A DNA stretch of 64,000 bases from Streptomyces sp. CG 926 (GTDB lineage: Bacteria > Actinomycetota > Actinomycetes > Streptomycetales > Streptomycetaceae), in contig NZ_QGGZ01000003.1 in assembly GCF_003148825.1 (NCBI RefSeq), positions 310,001 to 374,000 on the forward strand, written 5' to 3'. This document shows positions 33,393-41,164 of this stretch, one piece after another. Each line of letters starts with the position of its first letter. The stretch's first letter is position 1. Below the pieces are notes generated by a model that was not told the origin of the DNA, searched no databases, and worked only from the letters and a program-made list of their open reading frames with translations. Position numbers and translations under genes: made by a program.

Positions 33393-34763
33393 ATGGACAA
33401 CTACCCTCGTTTCATGAACGCAGAAGCCGCCGCCCTCGCCGCCGTGAAAGACGCTGACCGGAAGCACGTCTTCCACTCCTGGTCGGCGCAGGAGCTCATC
33501 GATCCGCTCGCCGTGGCCGGCGCGGAGGGCTCGTACTTCTGGGACTACCAGGGCAACCGCTTCCTCGACTTCTCCAGCGCCCTCGTCTACACGAACATCG
33601 GGTACCAGCACCCGAAGGTCACCGCGGCCATCCAGGAGCAGGCGGCCAAGCTCTGCACCGTCGCGCCGGGCTTCGCCGTCGACGTGCGCTCCGAGGCGGC
33701 CCGACTGATCGCCGAGCGCACCCCCGGCGACCTCGACAAGATCTTCTTCACCAACGCGGGCGCCGAGGCCGTGGAGAACGCCGTCCGCATGGCCCGGCTG
33801 CACACCGGCCGGCCCAAGGTGCTGTCCGCGTACCGCTCGTACCACGGCGCCACCTCCACCGCGATCAACCTGACGGGCGACGCGCGCCGCTTCGGCAACG
33901 ACTCCGCGACCGCCGGCGTCGTGCACTTCTGGGGGCCGTTCGCCTACCGCTCGCCCTTCTACGCGGCCACCGAGGCCGAGGAGTGCGAGCGGGCCCTGCG
34001 CCACCTGGAGGACACGATCGTCTTCGAGGGGCCGCAGTCCATCGCCGCGATCATCCTGGAGACCGTCGGCGGCGCCCCGGGCGTGCTCGTCCACCCGGAC
34101 GGCTACCTGGCCGGCGTCCGCGCGCTGTGCGACCGCTTCGGCATCGTCTTCGTCCTGGACGAGATCATGGTCGGCTTCGGGCGCACCGGTAAGTGGTTCG
34201 CCTCCGAGCACTGGGACGTGACCCCCGACCTGATCTGCTTCGCCAAGGGCGTGACCAGCGGATACCTCCCGCTCGGCGGGGTCGCCATCTCGGCCGCCAT
34301 CGCCGAGACCTTCGCCCGCAAGCCCTACCCGGGCGGGCTGACGTACTCCGGGCACGTGCTGGCCTGCGCGGCCGCCGTGGCGACGATCGGCGTCATGGAG
34401 GAGGAGGGCATCGTCGAGCAGTCCGCCCGCACCGGCGCCGAGCTGCTGGGCCCCGGCCTGCGCGCGCTCGCCGAGCGGCACCCCTCGGTCGGCGAGGTCC
34501 GCGGGCTCGGCACCTTCTGGGCCCTGGAACTCGTACGGAGCAAGGAGACCCGCGAACCGCTGGTCCCGTACAACGCCTCCGGTGCGGAGAACGCCCCGAT
34601 GGCCGAGTTCGCGGCCGCCTGCAAGAAGGGCGGGCTCTGGCCGCTCGTCGCCGGCAACCGCATCCACATCGCGCCGCCGTGCAACATCTCGCCCGCGGAC
34701 GTGGCCAAGGGGCTGGAGATTCTCGACGAGGCCCTCTCGGTGGCGGATGCGCACACCGCCTGA
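33393..34763 (+). CDS. Class III PLP-dependent aminotransferase
   Basis: 456 residues from ATG 33393; an internal ATG at 33414 could be the true, leaderless start because TACCCT lies 6 nt before it. Core motifs: FTNAGAEAVENAVRMAR (PLP phosphate loop), FVLDEIMVGFGRTGKWFA (Asp contacting the PLP pyridine nitrogen) and the Schiff-base Lys in CFAKGVTSGYLPLGG. The overall layout matches omega-amino acid or taurine/aspartate-type transaminases. Substrate is unknown. It precedes the uricase gene but with a 283-bp gap, so co-regulation is uncertain. Confidence 0.93.
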   Translation: MDNYPRFMNAEAAALAAVKDADRKHVFHSWSAQELIDPLAVAGAEGSYFWDYQGNRFLDFSSALVYTNIGYQHPKVTAAIQEQAAKLCTVAPGFAVDVRSEAARLIAERTPGDLDKIFFTNAGAEAVENAVRMARLHTGRPKVLSAYRSYHGATSTAINLTGDARRFGNDSATAGVVHFWGPFAYRSPFYAATEAEECERALRHLEDTIVFEGPQSIAAIILETVGGAPGVLVHPDGYLAGVRALCDRFGIVFVLDEIMVGFGRTGKWFASEHWDVTPDLICFAKGVTSGYLPLGGVAISAAIAETFARKPYPGGLTYSGHVLACAAAVATIGVMEEEGIVEQSARTGAELLGPGLRALAERHPSVGEVRGLGTFWALELVRSKETREPLVPYNASGAENAPMAEFAAACKKGGLWPLVAGNRIHIAPPCNISPADVAKGLEILDEALSVADAHTA

Positions 34764-34815
34764 CCTGCGGTTCTGTGGGGTCGCCCAAGGCGTGGGTGCT
34801 GGTGTTCGGAGGATT

Positions 34816-34840
34816 TGTACGGGGATCAACCCCCCGTACA
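34816..34840. other. 9-bp hairpin between aminotransferase and uricase
   Basis: TGTACGGGG / CCCCGTACA with a 7-nt loop, 53 bp after the aminotransferase stop. It could be a terminator or an operator upstream of the uricase gene. The rest of 34764-35046 shows nothing clear. Confidence 0.4.
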
Positions 34841-35046
34841 CATGCTGCAATCCGTGCAGGCCGTTAAGACACACAACAGGCCAAGCACCTACGAACCGGG
34901 ATGCACGTCAGGCCCGGGGCGGTCCCTCGGTGAGGGGCCGAACGGCGGGGAGCGGGACGTCCTTGACTCGGGCGGGCGCTGGACGCCGGGCGTACGGGAT
35001 CCAGACGACCGGACTCCGTGTTCCCGAGTACCCGAAGGAAGACAGC

Positions 35047-35964
35047 ATGAGCAAGCACGTCCTGGCCCAGAACCAGTACGGCAAGGCCGAGAACCGCATC
35101 GTGAAGGTCACCCGCAAGGGCGGCGACGGTTCCTGGCACGAGATCCGCGACCTCAACGTCTCGGTCGCGCTCCGTGGTGAATTCCGCGATGTCCACCTCA
35201 CCGGCGACAACGCCAACTGCCTGCCGACCGACACCACCAAGAACACGGTGTACGCCTTCGGCAAGGAGCACGGCATCGACTCCCCCGAGGCCTTCGGCAT
35301 CCTCCTCGCCAAGCACTTCGTCTCCTCGCAGCAGCCGATCCGCGAGGCCCAGATCCGCATCGAGGAATACGTGTGGGACCGCATCCCGGTCCCCACGCGC
35401 AAGGAGCAGCACTCCTTCGTCCGCAAGGGCCAGGAGGTGCGCACCGCGCAGATCACCTACAGCGAGACGACCGGCCTGCAGGTCATCTCGGGGCTGAAGG
35501 ACCTGACGGTGATGAACTCGACCAACTCCGAGTTCCACGGCTACATCAAGGACAAGTACACGACCCTGCAGGAGGCGTACGACCGCATCCTGGCGACCAA
35601 GGTCACCGCGCGCTGGGCGCACTCGGCGCTGGCCGCCGACGACGCCGGGTACGACTGGGACCAGGCGTACAAGAAGGTCCGCAAGAACATGCTGGAAGCC
35701 TTCGCGGAGACGTACTCGTACTCGCTGCAGCAGACCCTGAACCAGATGGCCGAGCGCGTGCTCGACACCTGCCCCAAGGTCAACGAGGTGCGCCTCAACC
35801 TCCCCAACAAGCACCACTTCCTCGTCGACCTGGAGCCCTTCGGCCTCAAGAACGACAACGAGGTCTACTTCGCCGCGGACCGGCCGTACGGCCTGATCGA
35901 GGGCACGATCCACCGCGACGGCGTGCAGCCGGTGATCTCGACGTCCGACTGGATCGTCGCGTAA
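35047..35964 (+). CDS. Urate oxidase (uricase)
   Basis: 305 residues, full length for cofactor-free uricases, which convert urate to 5-hydroxyisourate. Two T-fold repeats: YGKAENRIVKVTRKG at the N-terminus and LPNKHHFLVDL in the second half. TGDNANCLPTDTTKNTVYAF includes the catalytic Thr, and QVISGLKDLTVMNSTNSEFHGYIKDKYTTL the substrate-contact region. RBS GAAGGAAG precedes the ATG. Other purine catabolism genes are not adjacent. Confidence 0.96.
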   Translation: MSKHVLAQNQYGKAENRIVKVTRKGGDGSWHEIRDLNVSVALRGEFRDVHLTGDNANCLPTDTTKNTVYAFGKEHGIDSPEAFGILLAKHFVSSQQPIREAQIRIEEYVWDRIPVPTRKEQHSFVRKGQEVRTAQITYSETTGLQVISGLKDLTVMNSTNSEFHGYIKDKYTTLQEAYDRILATKVTARWAHSALAADDAGYDWDQAYKKVRKNMLEAFAETYSYSLQQTLNQMAERVLDTCPKVNEVRLNLPNKHHFLVDLEPFGLKNDNEVYFAADRPYGLIEGTIHRDGVQPVISTSDWIVA

Positions 35965-35982
35965 CGCACCTGTCGACTTCCG

Positions 35983-36017
35983 TTCGGCCCGGACCGCGTC
36001 GCGGGGTCCGGGCCGAA
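35983..36017 (+). terminator. 13-bp hairpin terminator after uricase
   Basis: TTCGGCCCGGACC / GGTCCGGGCCGAA around a 9-nt loop, followed by TCGTTTC. It lies between the convergent uricase and phosphatase-like genes. Confidence 0.85.
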
Positions 36018-36041
36018 TCGTTTCACCTACGGCTGCTCGAC

Positions 36042-36515
36042 CTACGACGGCTCGACCTGCGGATGCTCGTCCTGCGGCTGCCCCACCAGGAGGTTCCAGC
36101 GCCCCGCCCGCCCGGTGAGGGTGGTCACCGACTCCGGCCGGACGTCGAGCCGCCAGAACGCCACCGCGGGCAGCTCCAGGGCGTGCACCACGGCCGCCCG
36201 TACGACGGCCTGCTCGACCACCATCCGGTGCGTGCCCTCGGCCAGGCCCGCCAGCTCCGCCCCGACGCGGGCGATCAGCGTGTCCACGGACTCCCCGCCC
36301 GGCGGCGCGTACGCCGGATCCGTCAGCCACGCGCGCACGGCCGCCGGATCCCGGCCCGCCACCTCGTCCAGCGTCAGCCCGGCCCACTCACCCGTGGCCG
36401 CGCCGCGCAGCCCCTCGTGCCCCGGGCACGGCCGCGCGTGACCGAAGCGGCCCTGACGGGCGGCCGCGTCCAGCGGGAAACTGACCAGTCGAACTCGTAC
36501 CAACGGGGTGCTCAT
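36042..36515 (-). CDS. Histidine-phosphatase-fold protein lacking the RHG motif
   Basis: 157 residues. The fold is recognisable from GEWAGLTLDEVAGRDPAAVRAWLTDPAYAPPGGESVDTLIARVG and HRMVVEQAVVRAAVVHALELP, but the N-terminal LVRHGE catalytic motif is replaced by LVSFPLD, and the second His region is MVVEQAVV instead of V-x-H-G. It is therefore probably not a working phosphatase. It is divergent from the cobalamin riboswitch and cbtBA, which hints at a link to cobalt or cobamide metabolism. Confidence 0.8.
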   Translation of the reverse strand: MSTPLVRVRLVSFPLDAAARQGRFGHARPCPGHEGLRGAATGEWAGLTLDEVAGRDPAAVRAWLTDPAYAPPGGESVDTLIARVGAELAGLAEGTHRMVVEQAVVRAAVVHALELPAVAFWRLDVRPESVTTLTGRAGRWNLLVGQPQDEHPQVEPS

Positions 36516-36555
36516 AAGGCGAGCGTAAGCGCGGTACGGTCACAAATGGTTCAAT

Positions 36556-36672
36556 TGACCTACGACGGAACGACGGAAGCCCGGTGAGAATCCGGCACGG
36601 TCGCGCCACTGTGAAACCTCCTCCAGGGGAGGAAAGTCAGACCCGCCACCGTCGTAGCGAGCACCACTGACC
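36556..36672 (+). ncRNA. Cobalamin (B12) riboswitch
   Basis: Contains the diagnostic segments GGAAGCCCGGTGAGAATCCGG, CGCCACTGTGA and AAGTCAGACC. P1 pairs CTACGACGG (36560-36568) with CCGTCGTAG (36649-36657). It is 30 bp upstream of the cbtB start, where TCTGGAGG is the RBS that the expression platform could mask when B12 binds. It should repress cobalt uptake when B12 is plentiful. Confidence 0.95.
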
Positions 36673-36702
36673 GGGACGCGTGTTCCCTCTGGAGGTTCTG
36701 CC

Positions 36703-36918
36703 ATGGCCCACTCCGCCGTGCCCACGACGAACTCACCCGTCATCGCCCCCCTCTCACTCTCCGCGCTGGCCCCCTGGGCCGTGTTCGTCGGCATCCTCAT
36801 GCTCGTCCTGCTGTACTTCGTCGGCGCCGAGCAGGGCGCCACCTCGGTCTTCGAGGGGGAGACCATCCACGAATGGCTGCACGACGGCCGCCACCTGCTC
36901 GGCTTCCCCTGCCACTGA
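36703..36918 (+). CDS. cbtB: CbtB, cobalt transporter small subunit
   Basis: 71 residues with one membrane helix (about 25-43) and the C-terminal His-rich motif HEWLHDGRHLLGFPCH, typical of CbtB, which binds cobalt. RBS GGAGG. Directly downstream of the cobalamin riboswitch and 45 bp before cbtA. CbtAB is a predicted cobalt uptake system for B12 synthesis. Confidence 0.93.
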   Translation: MAHSAVPTTNSPVIAPLSLSALAPWAVFVGILMLVLLYFVGAEQGATSVFEGETIHEWLHDGRHLLGFPCH

Positions 36919-36963
36919 TTCCCCTGCCATCGAACGACGTCTCAGCAAGGGAACCGACGCACC

Positions 36964-37728
36964 ATGACGTCCACTTCTCCGGGTGGGGTCTCCCCCCGCA
37001 CCCTGCTCGTCCGCGGCATGCTCGCCGGCCTCCTGGCCGGCGTGGCCGCTTTCCTCGTCGCCTACCTCCTCGGTGAGTCCGAGGTGGACGCGGCGATCGC
37101 CATCGAAGAAGCCGCCGCCGGTCACGACCACGGCGAGGACGCGCCGGTCGGCCGGGCCCTCCAGGCCACCGCCGGCCTCGGCACCGGCGTCCTGCTCTAC
37201 GCGGTCGCGCTCGGCGGCATCGCCGCGCTGGTCTACTGCTTCGCCCTCGGCCGCATCGGCCGCTTCGGCCCGCGCGCCACGGCCGCCCTGGTCACCGGGG
37301 CCCTGTACGTCACCGTGACACTGGTGCCGTTCTTCAAGTACCCCGCCAATCCCCCCGCCGTGGGCGATCCCGGGACCGTCGCCCGACGGACCGCCCTCTA
37401 CCTCCTGATGATCGCGCTGAGCGTGCTGCTGGCGGCCGGCGCGCTGATCCTCGGCCGGCGGCTCGCGCCGAGGCTCGGCAACGGGAACGCGTCGATCGTC
37501 GCCGGCGCGGCCTTCGTCCTGCTCATCGGCCTCTCGTACGCCCTGCTGCCCGGCATCGACGAGGTGCCGGCGGCCTTCCCGGCCACGCTGATCTGGGAGT
37601 TCCGCCTGGCGTCCCTGGCCATCCAGACGGCACTGTGGACGACTTTCGGCCTGGCTTTCGGTTTTCTAGCCGAACGGGCCCTTGTGCCCGCCTCCGCACC
37701 CAAGGAGGCTGTGCAGCCGACCAGTTGA
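36964..37728 (+). CDS. cbtA: CbtA, cobalt transporter membrane subunit
   Basis: 254 residues, RBS AGCAAGGGAA. Five to six membrane helices. The first helix is followed by an acidic/His loop (GHDHGED) suited to metal capture. PPFF-type segment TLVPFFKYPANPPAVGDP and the LPGIDEVPAAFPATLIWEFR stretch are typical of CbtA. Transcribed with cbtB under the B12 riboswitch. Confidence 0.93.
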   Translation: MTSTSPGGVSPRTLLVRGMLAGLLAGVAAFLVAYLLGESEVDAAIAIEEAAAGHDHGEDAPVGRALQATAGLGTGVLLYAVALGGIAALVYCFALGRIGRFGPRATAALVTGALYVTVTLVPFFKYPANPPAVGDPGTVARRTALYLLMIALSVLLAAGALILGRRLAPRLGNGNASIVAGAAFVLLIGLSYALLPGIDEVPAAFPATLIWEFRLASLAIQTALWTTFGLAFGFLAERALVPASAPKEAVQPTS

Positions 37729-37749
37729 GCACGAGGGGGCCGGTAGTAC

Positions 37750-37998
37750 ATGGCGACGGCGATCAGGGAATGGCGGGGCTGGACGGGCGCCGCCCCGTTC
37801 TGGCTCAACTCGTTCCTGCTGCTCCTGGCCCCCTGCTGCGCCGTCACGCTCTTCGGTCAGATCGGGATCATCGCCGCGCTGGCCGCGCTCGGCGGCCTGG
37901 CCCGCCACCTCTGGTACGGCGACTACGGCCACCCGGCCATGCACCTGGCCGGCGCGCTGATGGGGGCGGGCACGGCCGCCGTCGTCATGTGCGGCTAG
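37750..37998 (+). CDS. Small membrane protein downstream of cbtA
   Basis: 82 residues, two or three hydrophobic segments (residues 18-45 and 64-80), with a Cys pair in LAPCCAVTLFG and a C-terminal Cys (VVMCG). It follows cbtA by 21 bp in the same direction and may belong to the B12-controlled operon. No family recognised. Confidence 0.7.
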   Translation: MATAIREWRGWTGAAPFWLNSFLLLLAPCCAVTLFGQIGIIAALAALGGLARHLWYGDYGHPAMHLAGALMGAGTAAVVMCG

Positions 37999-38228
37999 CA
38001 GGCCGGGGCGGGCCGGGAACGTCCGGACCTCACCCGTTCGGGCGCATGGGCGCCACCCCGGGGATCGGGCGGGTGGACCCTTCGCGAACTGCGAAGACTC
38101 ACCGATCGGGCGACGACACGCCCGTGACGTGATGTCAGTCCACCGTGTTGCACGGGGTGCCGATGGGCAGAGGAAGTGTCCACTGCTCACATGACCCCGG
38201 CCGCCCGAGCCGGACAGGAGGGAATCCC

Positions 38229-38828
38229 ATGCCCCGCGCCAAGTGGGCCGTCGCCGCGCTGACGGTGGTTGTGTTGTCCACCGGTATCGCGGTGTTGCAA
38301 CGGACCGAGGGGGCCCGGCCGGCGGCCGTGACCACCGACGACGCGCTGCCCTCGCGGGCGTTGGGCCTGTCCGGCCACCGCCGGCTGGTACGGGAGCTGG
38401 AACAGTCCGGCGAGCACACCCCCGGCACGGGAGCCCGGTCCCCGCGGACCGCCCCCGGGCCGCTGCGGGAGGTCACCGGGCCGCTGCGGGCCGCGCGGCC
38501 GCTGCGGTTGCGGATCCCCAGCCTGGGCGTGGACGTACCGCTGAACGGCGACCGGGAGCAGTTCGCGTGGGACACCGGGGGACCGGCACCCGGTGCGGCC
38601 GGGACCGCGGTGGTGACCGTGGAAGGGCTTCGCCTCGGCGAGTTGCGGCGGGGTCGGACCATCGAGATCCCCCGCGCGGACAGCCGTACGGCCGTGTTCA
38701 CCGTCGTACGGACCTCACCCGGCAGGAGCTCCGGCCACGAAGGCCCGCCCGGCCGGGCCCAACTGCGGCTGGTCGGCGGCGAGACCGCCGTGCTGGCCCG
38801 GCTGACCGGGCAGCGCCGTACCCGCTGA
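38229..38828 (+). CDS. Sortase-fold protein without catalytic residues
   Basis: 199 residues from the ATG at 38229, with GACAGGAGGGAATCCC before it. One N-terminal membrane helix and a linker precede a domain that begins RPLRLRIPSLGVDVPLNGD and AWDTGGPAPGAAGTAVVTVEG, the pattern of class E/F sortases. In active sortases the latter strand ends in the catalytic His (GHV) and a later strand has TLxTC; here these are TVEG and LRLVGGET, so both His and Cys are gone. It is probably a structural or binding descendant rather than a transpeptidase. Confidence 0.75.
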   Translation: MPRAKWAVAALTVVVLSTGIAVLQRTEGARPAAVTTDDALPSRALGLSGHRRLVRELEQSGEHTPGTGARSPRTAPGPLREVTGPLRAARPLRLRIPSLGVDVPLNGDREQFAWDTGGPAPGAAGTAVVTVEGLRLGELRRGRTIEIPRADSRTAVFTVVRTSPGRSSGHEGPPGRAQLRLVGGETAVLARLTGQRRTR

Positions 38829-38940
38829 GCCCCCCGGTCCGGGGTGTTCTGTCAGCCGTGAGGGGTGTCTTCGTCCCCCGGTCGGGGGCTTCTCGGTGTC
38901 CGTCCGGGAGTCCCCCGGCGTGGCGGGGCACACCCCTGCC

Positions 38941-39369
38941 ATGAGCGGGAGGCACCACGCGCGTTCGGCACCGGCCAGGGCTCTGACCGTGGTCTGTGTC
39001 GTGCTGCTGTGCGTCTTCGGCGCCGGACCCGCCGGCGCCGCGGCCGCCGAGTTCCGCCCCGCCTCCACCGCTCCCGCCGCGCCCGCCGCGCCCGGTGTGC
39101 CGGTCGCGCCCACCGCGCCTGCCGCGCCGGGCGCCCCCGCCGAGTCCCCCGAGCCCGGCGAGGGCCCCTCCGATCCGGCCCCGGCCCCCGATCCCGAGGC
39201 CCGGGCGGCCGTACGGACGATCACGCGTGGGCTGCTCGGCGTACGGCGGGCACCGCCGGCGGTGTTTCACGTGGAACCGCTCGCCGCTCCGGCGTGCGGG
39301 CCTGTCCGGGACGCGGCCGAACCGGCCCTTTCCCGGCGGACGGTGCGGAGTGTGGTGCTGCGCTGCTGA
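38941..39369 (+). CDS. Secreted Pro/Ala-rich protein
   Basis: 142 residues from ATG 38941 (a GTG at 38896 is possible). Signal peptide RALTVVCVVLLCVFGAGPAGAAAA, then a Pro/Ala low-complexity region and a C-terminal basic tail with two Cys. No known domain. Part of the coding sequence is a parS-like site, so some codons may be constrained by that. Confidence 0.55.
   Translation: MSGRHHARSAPARALTVVCVVLLCVFGAGPAGAAAAEFRPASTAPAAPAAPGVPVAPTAPAAPGAPAESPEPGEGPSDPAPAPDPEARAAVRTITRGLLGVRRAPPAVFHVEPLAAPACGPVRDAAEPALSRRTVRSVVLRC
39263..39278. promoter_or_regulatory. parS-like site (TGTTTCACGTGGAACC)
   Basis: Matches the perfect parS in this window at 14 of 16 positions, with the CACGTG core intact. 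It lies inside a CDS. Streptomyces chromosomes carry many such near-consensus sites around oriC. Confidence 0.6.
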
Positions 39370-39427
39370 GCGGACCGAGGTCCGGACGCAGCCCCCACAC
39401 CCCCCTGAGCACCCGTGAGGTTCCGCC

Positions 39428-39634
39428 ATGCCCATCGACCCGTACGCCGCACTGAACGCCATGCTCCGCGCCGAGGTCACCCGGTTCTCCCCGCCGGTCC
39501 GGCAGACCGAGCCGGCCGCGTCCGCGAAGACCGTGGCCACCGCCACCGCCACCGCCGCGGCCCCAGCGACGGCCACGACCGTCGAGGCGGAGAGCGAACC
39601 GCAGCGGACCGCCCCCGCGGATTCGGCCGCGTAG
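39428..39634 (+). CDS. Small protein beginning MPIDPYAALNAMLRAE
   Basis: 68 residues; GTGAGGTTCCGCC precedes the ATG, a weak RBS. The first 20 residues look structured, the remainder is an Ala/Thr-rich disordered tail. The N-terminus is familiar from small conserved Streptomyces proteins, but no function is known to me. Confidence 0.55.
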   Translation: MPIDPYAALNAMLRAEVTRFSPPVRQTEPAASAKTVATATATAAAPATATTVEAESEPQRTAPADSAA

Positions 39635-39713
39635 GAACCGCGCGCGGGCGCGCGGCGGAGCGCCGGTCGCCCTGGCCCCTCGGCCCGGGAACCGGCGCTC
39701 GCCGCCCGTCCGC

Positions 39714-40118
39714 TCAGTCCTCGTGCGTGTAGTAGCGGTAGAACGCCGCCAGACCGACGCCCGCCGCGACGGCGAGGCCCACCACGACGGCCTTGAGGAT
39801 CGACTGGTCGGTGAGGCTGTGCAGATAGCCCGCCGCGATGCCGCCGAAGGCGCCGTAGGCGGCGGCGTGGACCTCACGCATCATCCGGGGACCGACCCTG
39901 GCCAGGCCGAACATGACCGCTGCGAAGATCACGCCGCACAGGATCCCGTAGAAGACGTTGCCCGCGGTCACCGGCCCCGCCTGGCGCTCGATGAAGGCGG
40001 CCCAGAATCCGTACACGAGTCCGAGGAGCACGGGGCCCACGAACGCGCTCTTGTGCAGGTGGGCCGTGTTCGCCGTCTGCCGGTGCCGCCCGAAGGCGGA
40101 AGGTGCCGCATGTGCCAT
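39714..40118 (-). CDS. Four-helix membrane protein, unknown
   Basis: 134 residues with four hydrophobic segments (about 23-43, 52-72, 84-98 and 108-128) and a cytoplasmic tail YRYYTHED. Not recognised. It is in the same direction as the RidA/Rrf2 genes, but a 65-bp gap separates it from ridA-like gene. Confidence 0.75.
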   Translation of the reverse strand: MAHAAPSAFGRHRQTANTAHLHKSAFVGPVLLGLVYGFWAAFIERQAGPVTAGNVFYGILCGVIFAAVMFGLARVGPRMMREVHAAAYGAFGGIAAGYLHSLTDQSILKAVVVGLAVAAGVGLAAFYRYYTHED

Positions 40119-40183
40119 GACGGGCTCCTCTCTCCATCATCCAGGGCACACCCGCGACCCCCGACCGGCAAGTGGATCAGCGG

Positions 40184-40582
40184 TCAGGGCGTGCGCACGG
40201 CCACCGCGTCGATCTCGAAGAGCATGTCGGGCAGGGCGAGCGCGGCGACGCCGATCAGGGTCTGGGCGGGCAGTTCGGTCCCCCAGGTGGCGTGCAGCTG
40301 CCCCAGGAGGATCTCCAGCTTCCGCTGGTCGTGGCCGACGATGTAGGTGCCGATCCGGACCACGTCACCGGGACCGAGGCCGACGGCGGCGAGGGCCGTA
40401 CGGAGGTTGGCGAAGGCTCGCTCGACCTGGTCGGCGAAGTCCTCGGAGACGACGTGGCCGTGCTCGTCGGAGCCGTACTGGCCGGCTATGAACACCTGCT
40501 CGCCGGGTGCGCAGACGATGTGGCTGTAGCCGTAGTCGGTCGGGGTGTGGAGTCCTGCCGGGTTGATGATGCTGCGCGTCAT
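40184..40582 (-). CDS. RidA/YjgF-family protein, atypical
   Basis: 132 residues, RBS AAGGGAG. The fold pattern is clear (VFIAGQYGSDEHGHVVSEDFADQVERAFANLRTALAAVGLGPGDVVRIGTYIV ... EIDAVAV). However, the Arg that activates water in true RidA imine deaminases (in VARLP) is replaced here (GVAALALPD), so it may not hydrolyse 2-aminoacrylate. It follows an Rrf2 regulator on the same strand, with a hexanucleotide repeat between them. Confidence 0.85.
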   Translation of the reverse strand: MTRSIINPAGLHTPTDYGYSHIVCAPGEQVFIAGQYGSDEHGHVVSEDFADQVERAFANLRTALAAVGLGPGDVVRIGTYIVGHDQRKLEILLGQLHATWGTELPAQTLIGVAALALPDMLFEIDAVAVRTP

Positions 40583-40597
40583 ACCGAGCTCCCTTTG

Positions 40598-40633
40598 GTC
40601 CGTGTCCGTGTCCGTGTCCGTGTCCGTATCCGT
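40598..40633. repeat. Hexanucleotide repeat GTCCGT x5-6
   Basis: Five perfect GTCCGT units plus one imperfect (ATCCGT) lie 15 bp upstream of the RidA-like start, in the spacer before its RBS. Length change here could alter promoter or leader spacing without touching a reading frame. Confidence 0.85.
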
Positions 40634-40646
40634 GGGCGCGGTGCGG

Positions 40647-41126
40647 CTACCGCGTGGCGAGCCAGGCGCGGAGCCGCTCGGGGGCCTCGGGGGCCTGCCG
40701 TTCGGCCTGCTGCCGGATCTCGTCGAGGTTCTGGGCCGCCAGTGCCCTACGCCAGGCCAGTTCGGCCCGGGTCATGGCGTGCGCGATGGCGCAGTCGGCC
40801 GGGTAGCCGGACGCGGCGCCGGCGCCGGGACCCTGCTGCCGGATCTCCGTGCACCGGAAGGCGTCCTCGGCCCCCTCCACGGCGACGACCACGTCCATGA
40901 GCGAGATGGCGTCGAGCGGGCGGGCCAGCCGGAACCCGCCCCGGGGGCCGGGGGTGGAGGTGACGATGCCCGCCCGGGCCAGCGCCTGGAGCTGCTTGTT
41001 GAGGTAGGCCGCCGGCAGGTCGTGCCACGCGGCGAGCCGCGCCGCCGACACGGCCCGGTCCGGACCGCTCCAGGCCAGGTTGACGCAGCTGTGCAGCGCC
41101 CACTCGACGCCCTCGCTCATCTTCAT
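40647..41126 (-). CDS. Rrf2-family transcriptional regulator
   Basis: 159 residues. Winged helix (RAVSAARLAAWHDLPAAYLNKQLQALARAGIVTSTPGPRGGFRLARP) with the Rrf2 PRGGF wing. Two Cys (FRCTEI and PADC) lie in the region that binds an Fe-S cluster in IscR/NsrR, but a third is missing, so cluster binding is uncertain. Its promoter carries a long palindrome overlapping the start, implying autorepression; the RidA-like gene is the likely target. Confidence 0.92.
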   Translation of the reverse strand: MKMSEGVEWALHSCVNLAWSGPDRAVSAARLAAWHDLPAAYLNKQLQALARAGIVTSTPGPRGGFRLARPLDAISLMDVVVAVEGAEDAFRCTEIRQQGPGAGAASGYPADCAIAHAMTRAELAWRRALAAQNLDEIRQQAERQAPEAPERLRAWLATR

Positions 41127-41154
41127 AATCTGGATATTAGATGTCCAGGATTAT
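41125..41154. promoter_or_regulatory. Rrf2 operator palindrome
   Basis: ATAATC-TGGA (41125-41134) is mirrored by TCCA-GGATTAT (41144-41154), with CTGGA-N9-TCCAG at the core. It overlaps the rrf2-like start and lies upstream of the divergent membrane protein gene. Confidence 0.6.
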
Positions 41155-41164
41155 CGGCGCAAGG

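Noticed and set aside
34816..34840. Riboswitch or purine-responsive leader before uricase
   Set aside because: Only a simple hairpin is seen and no known aptamer signature.
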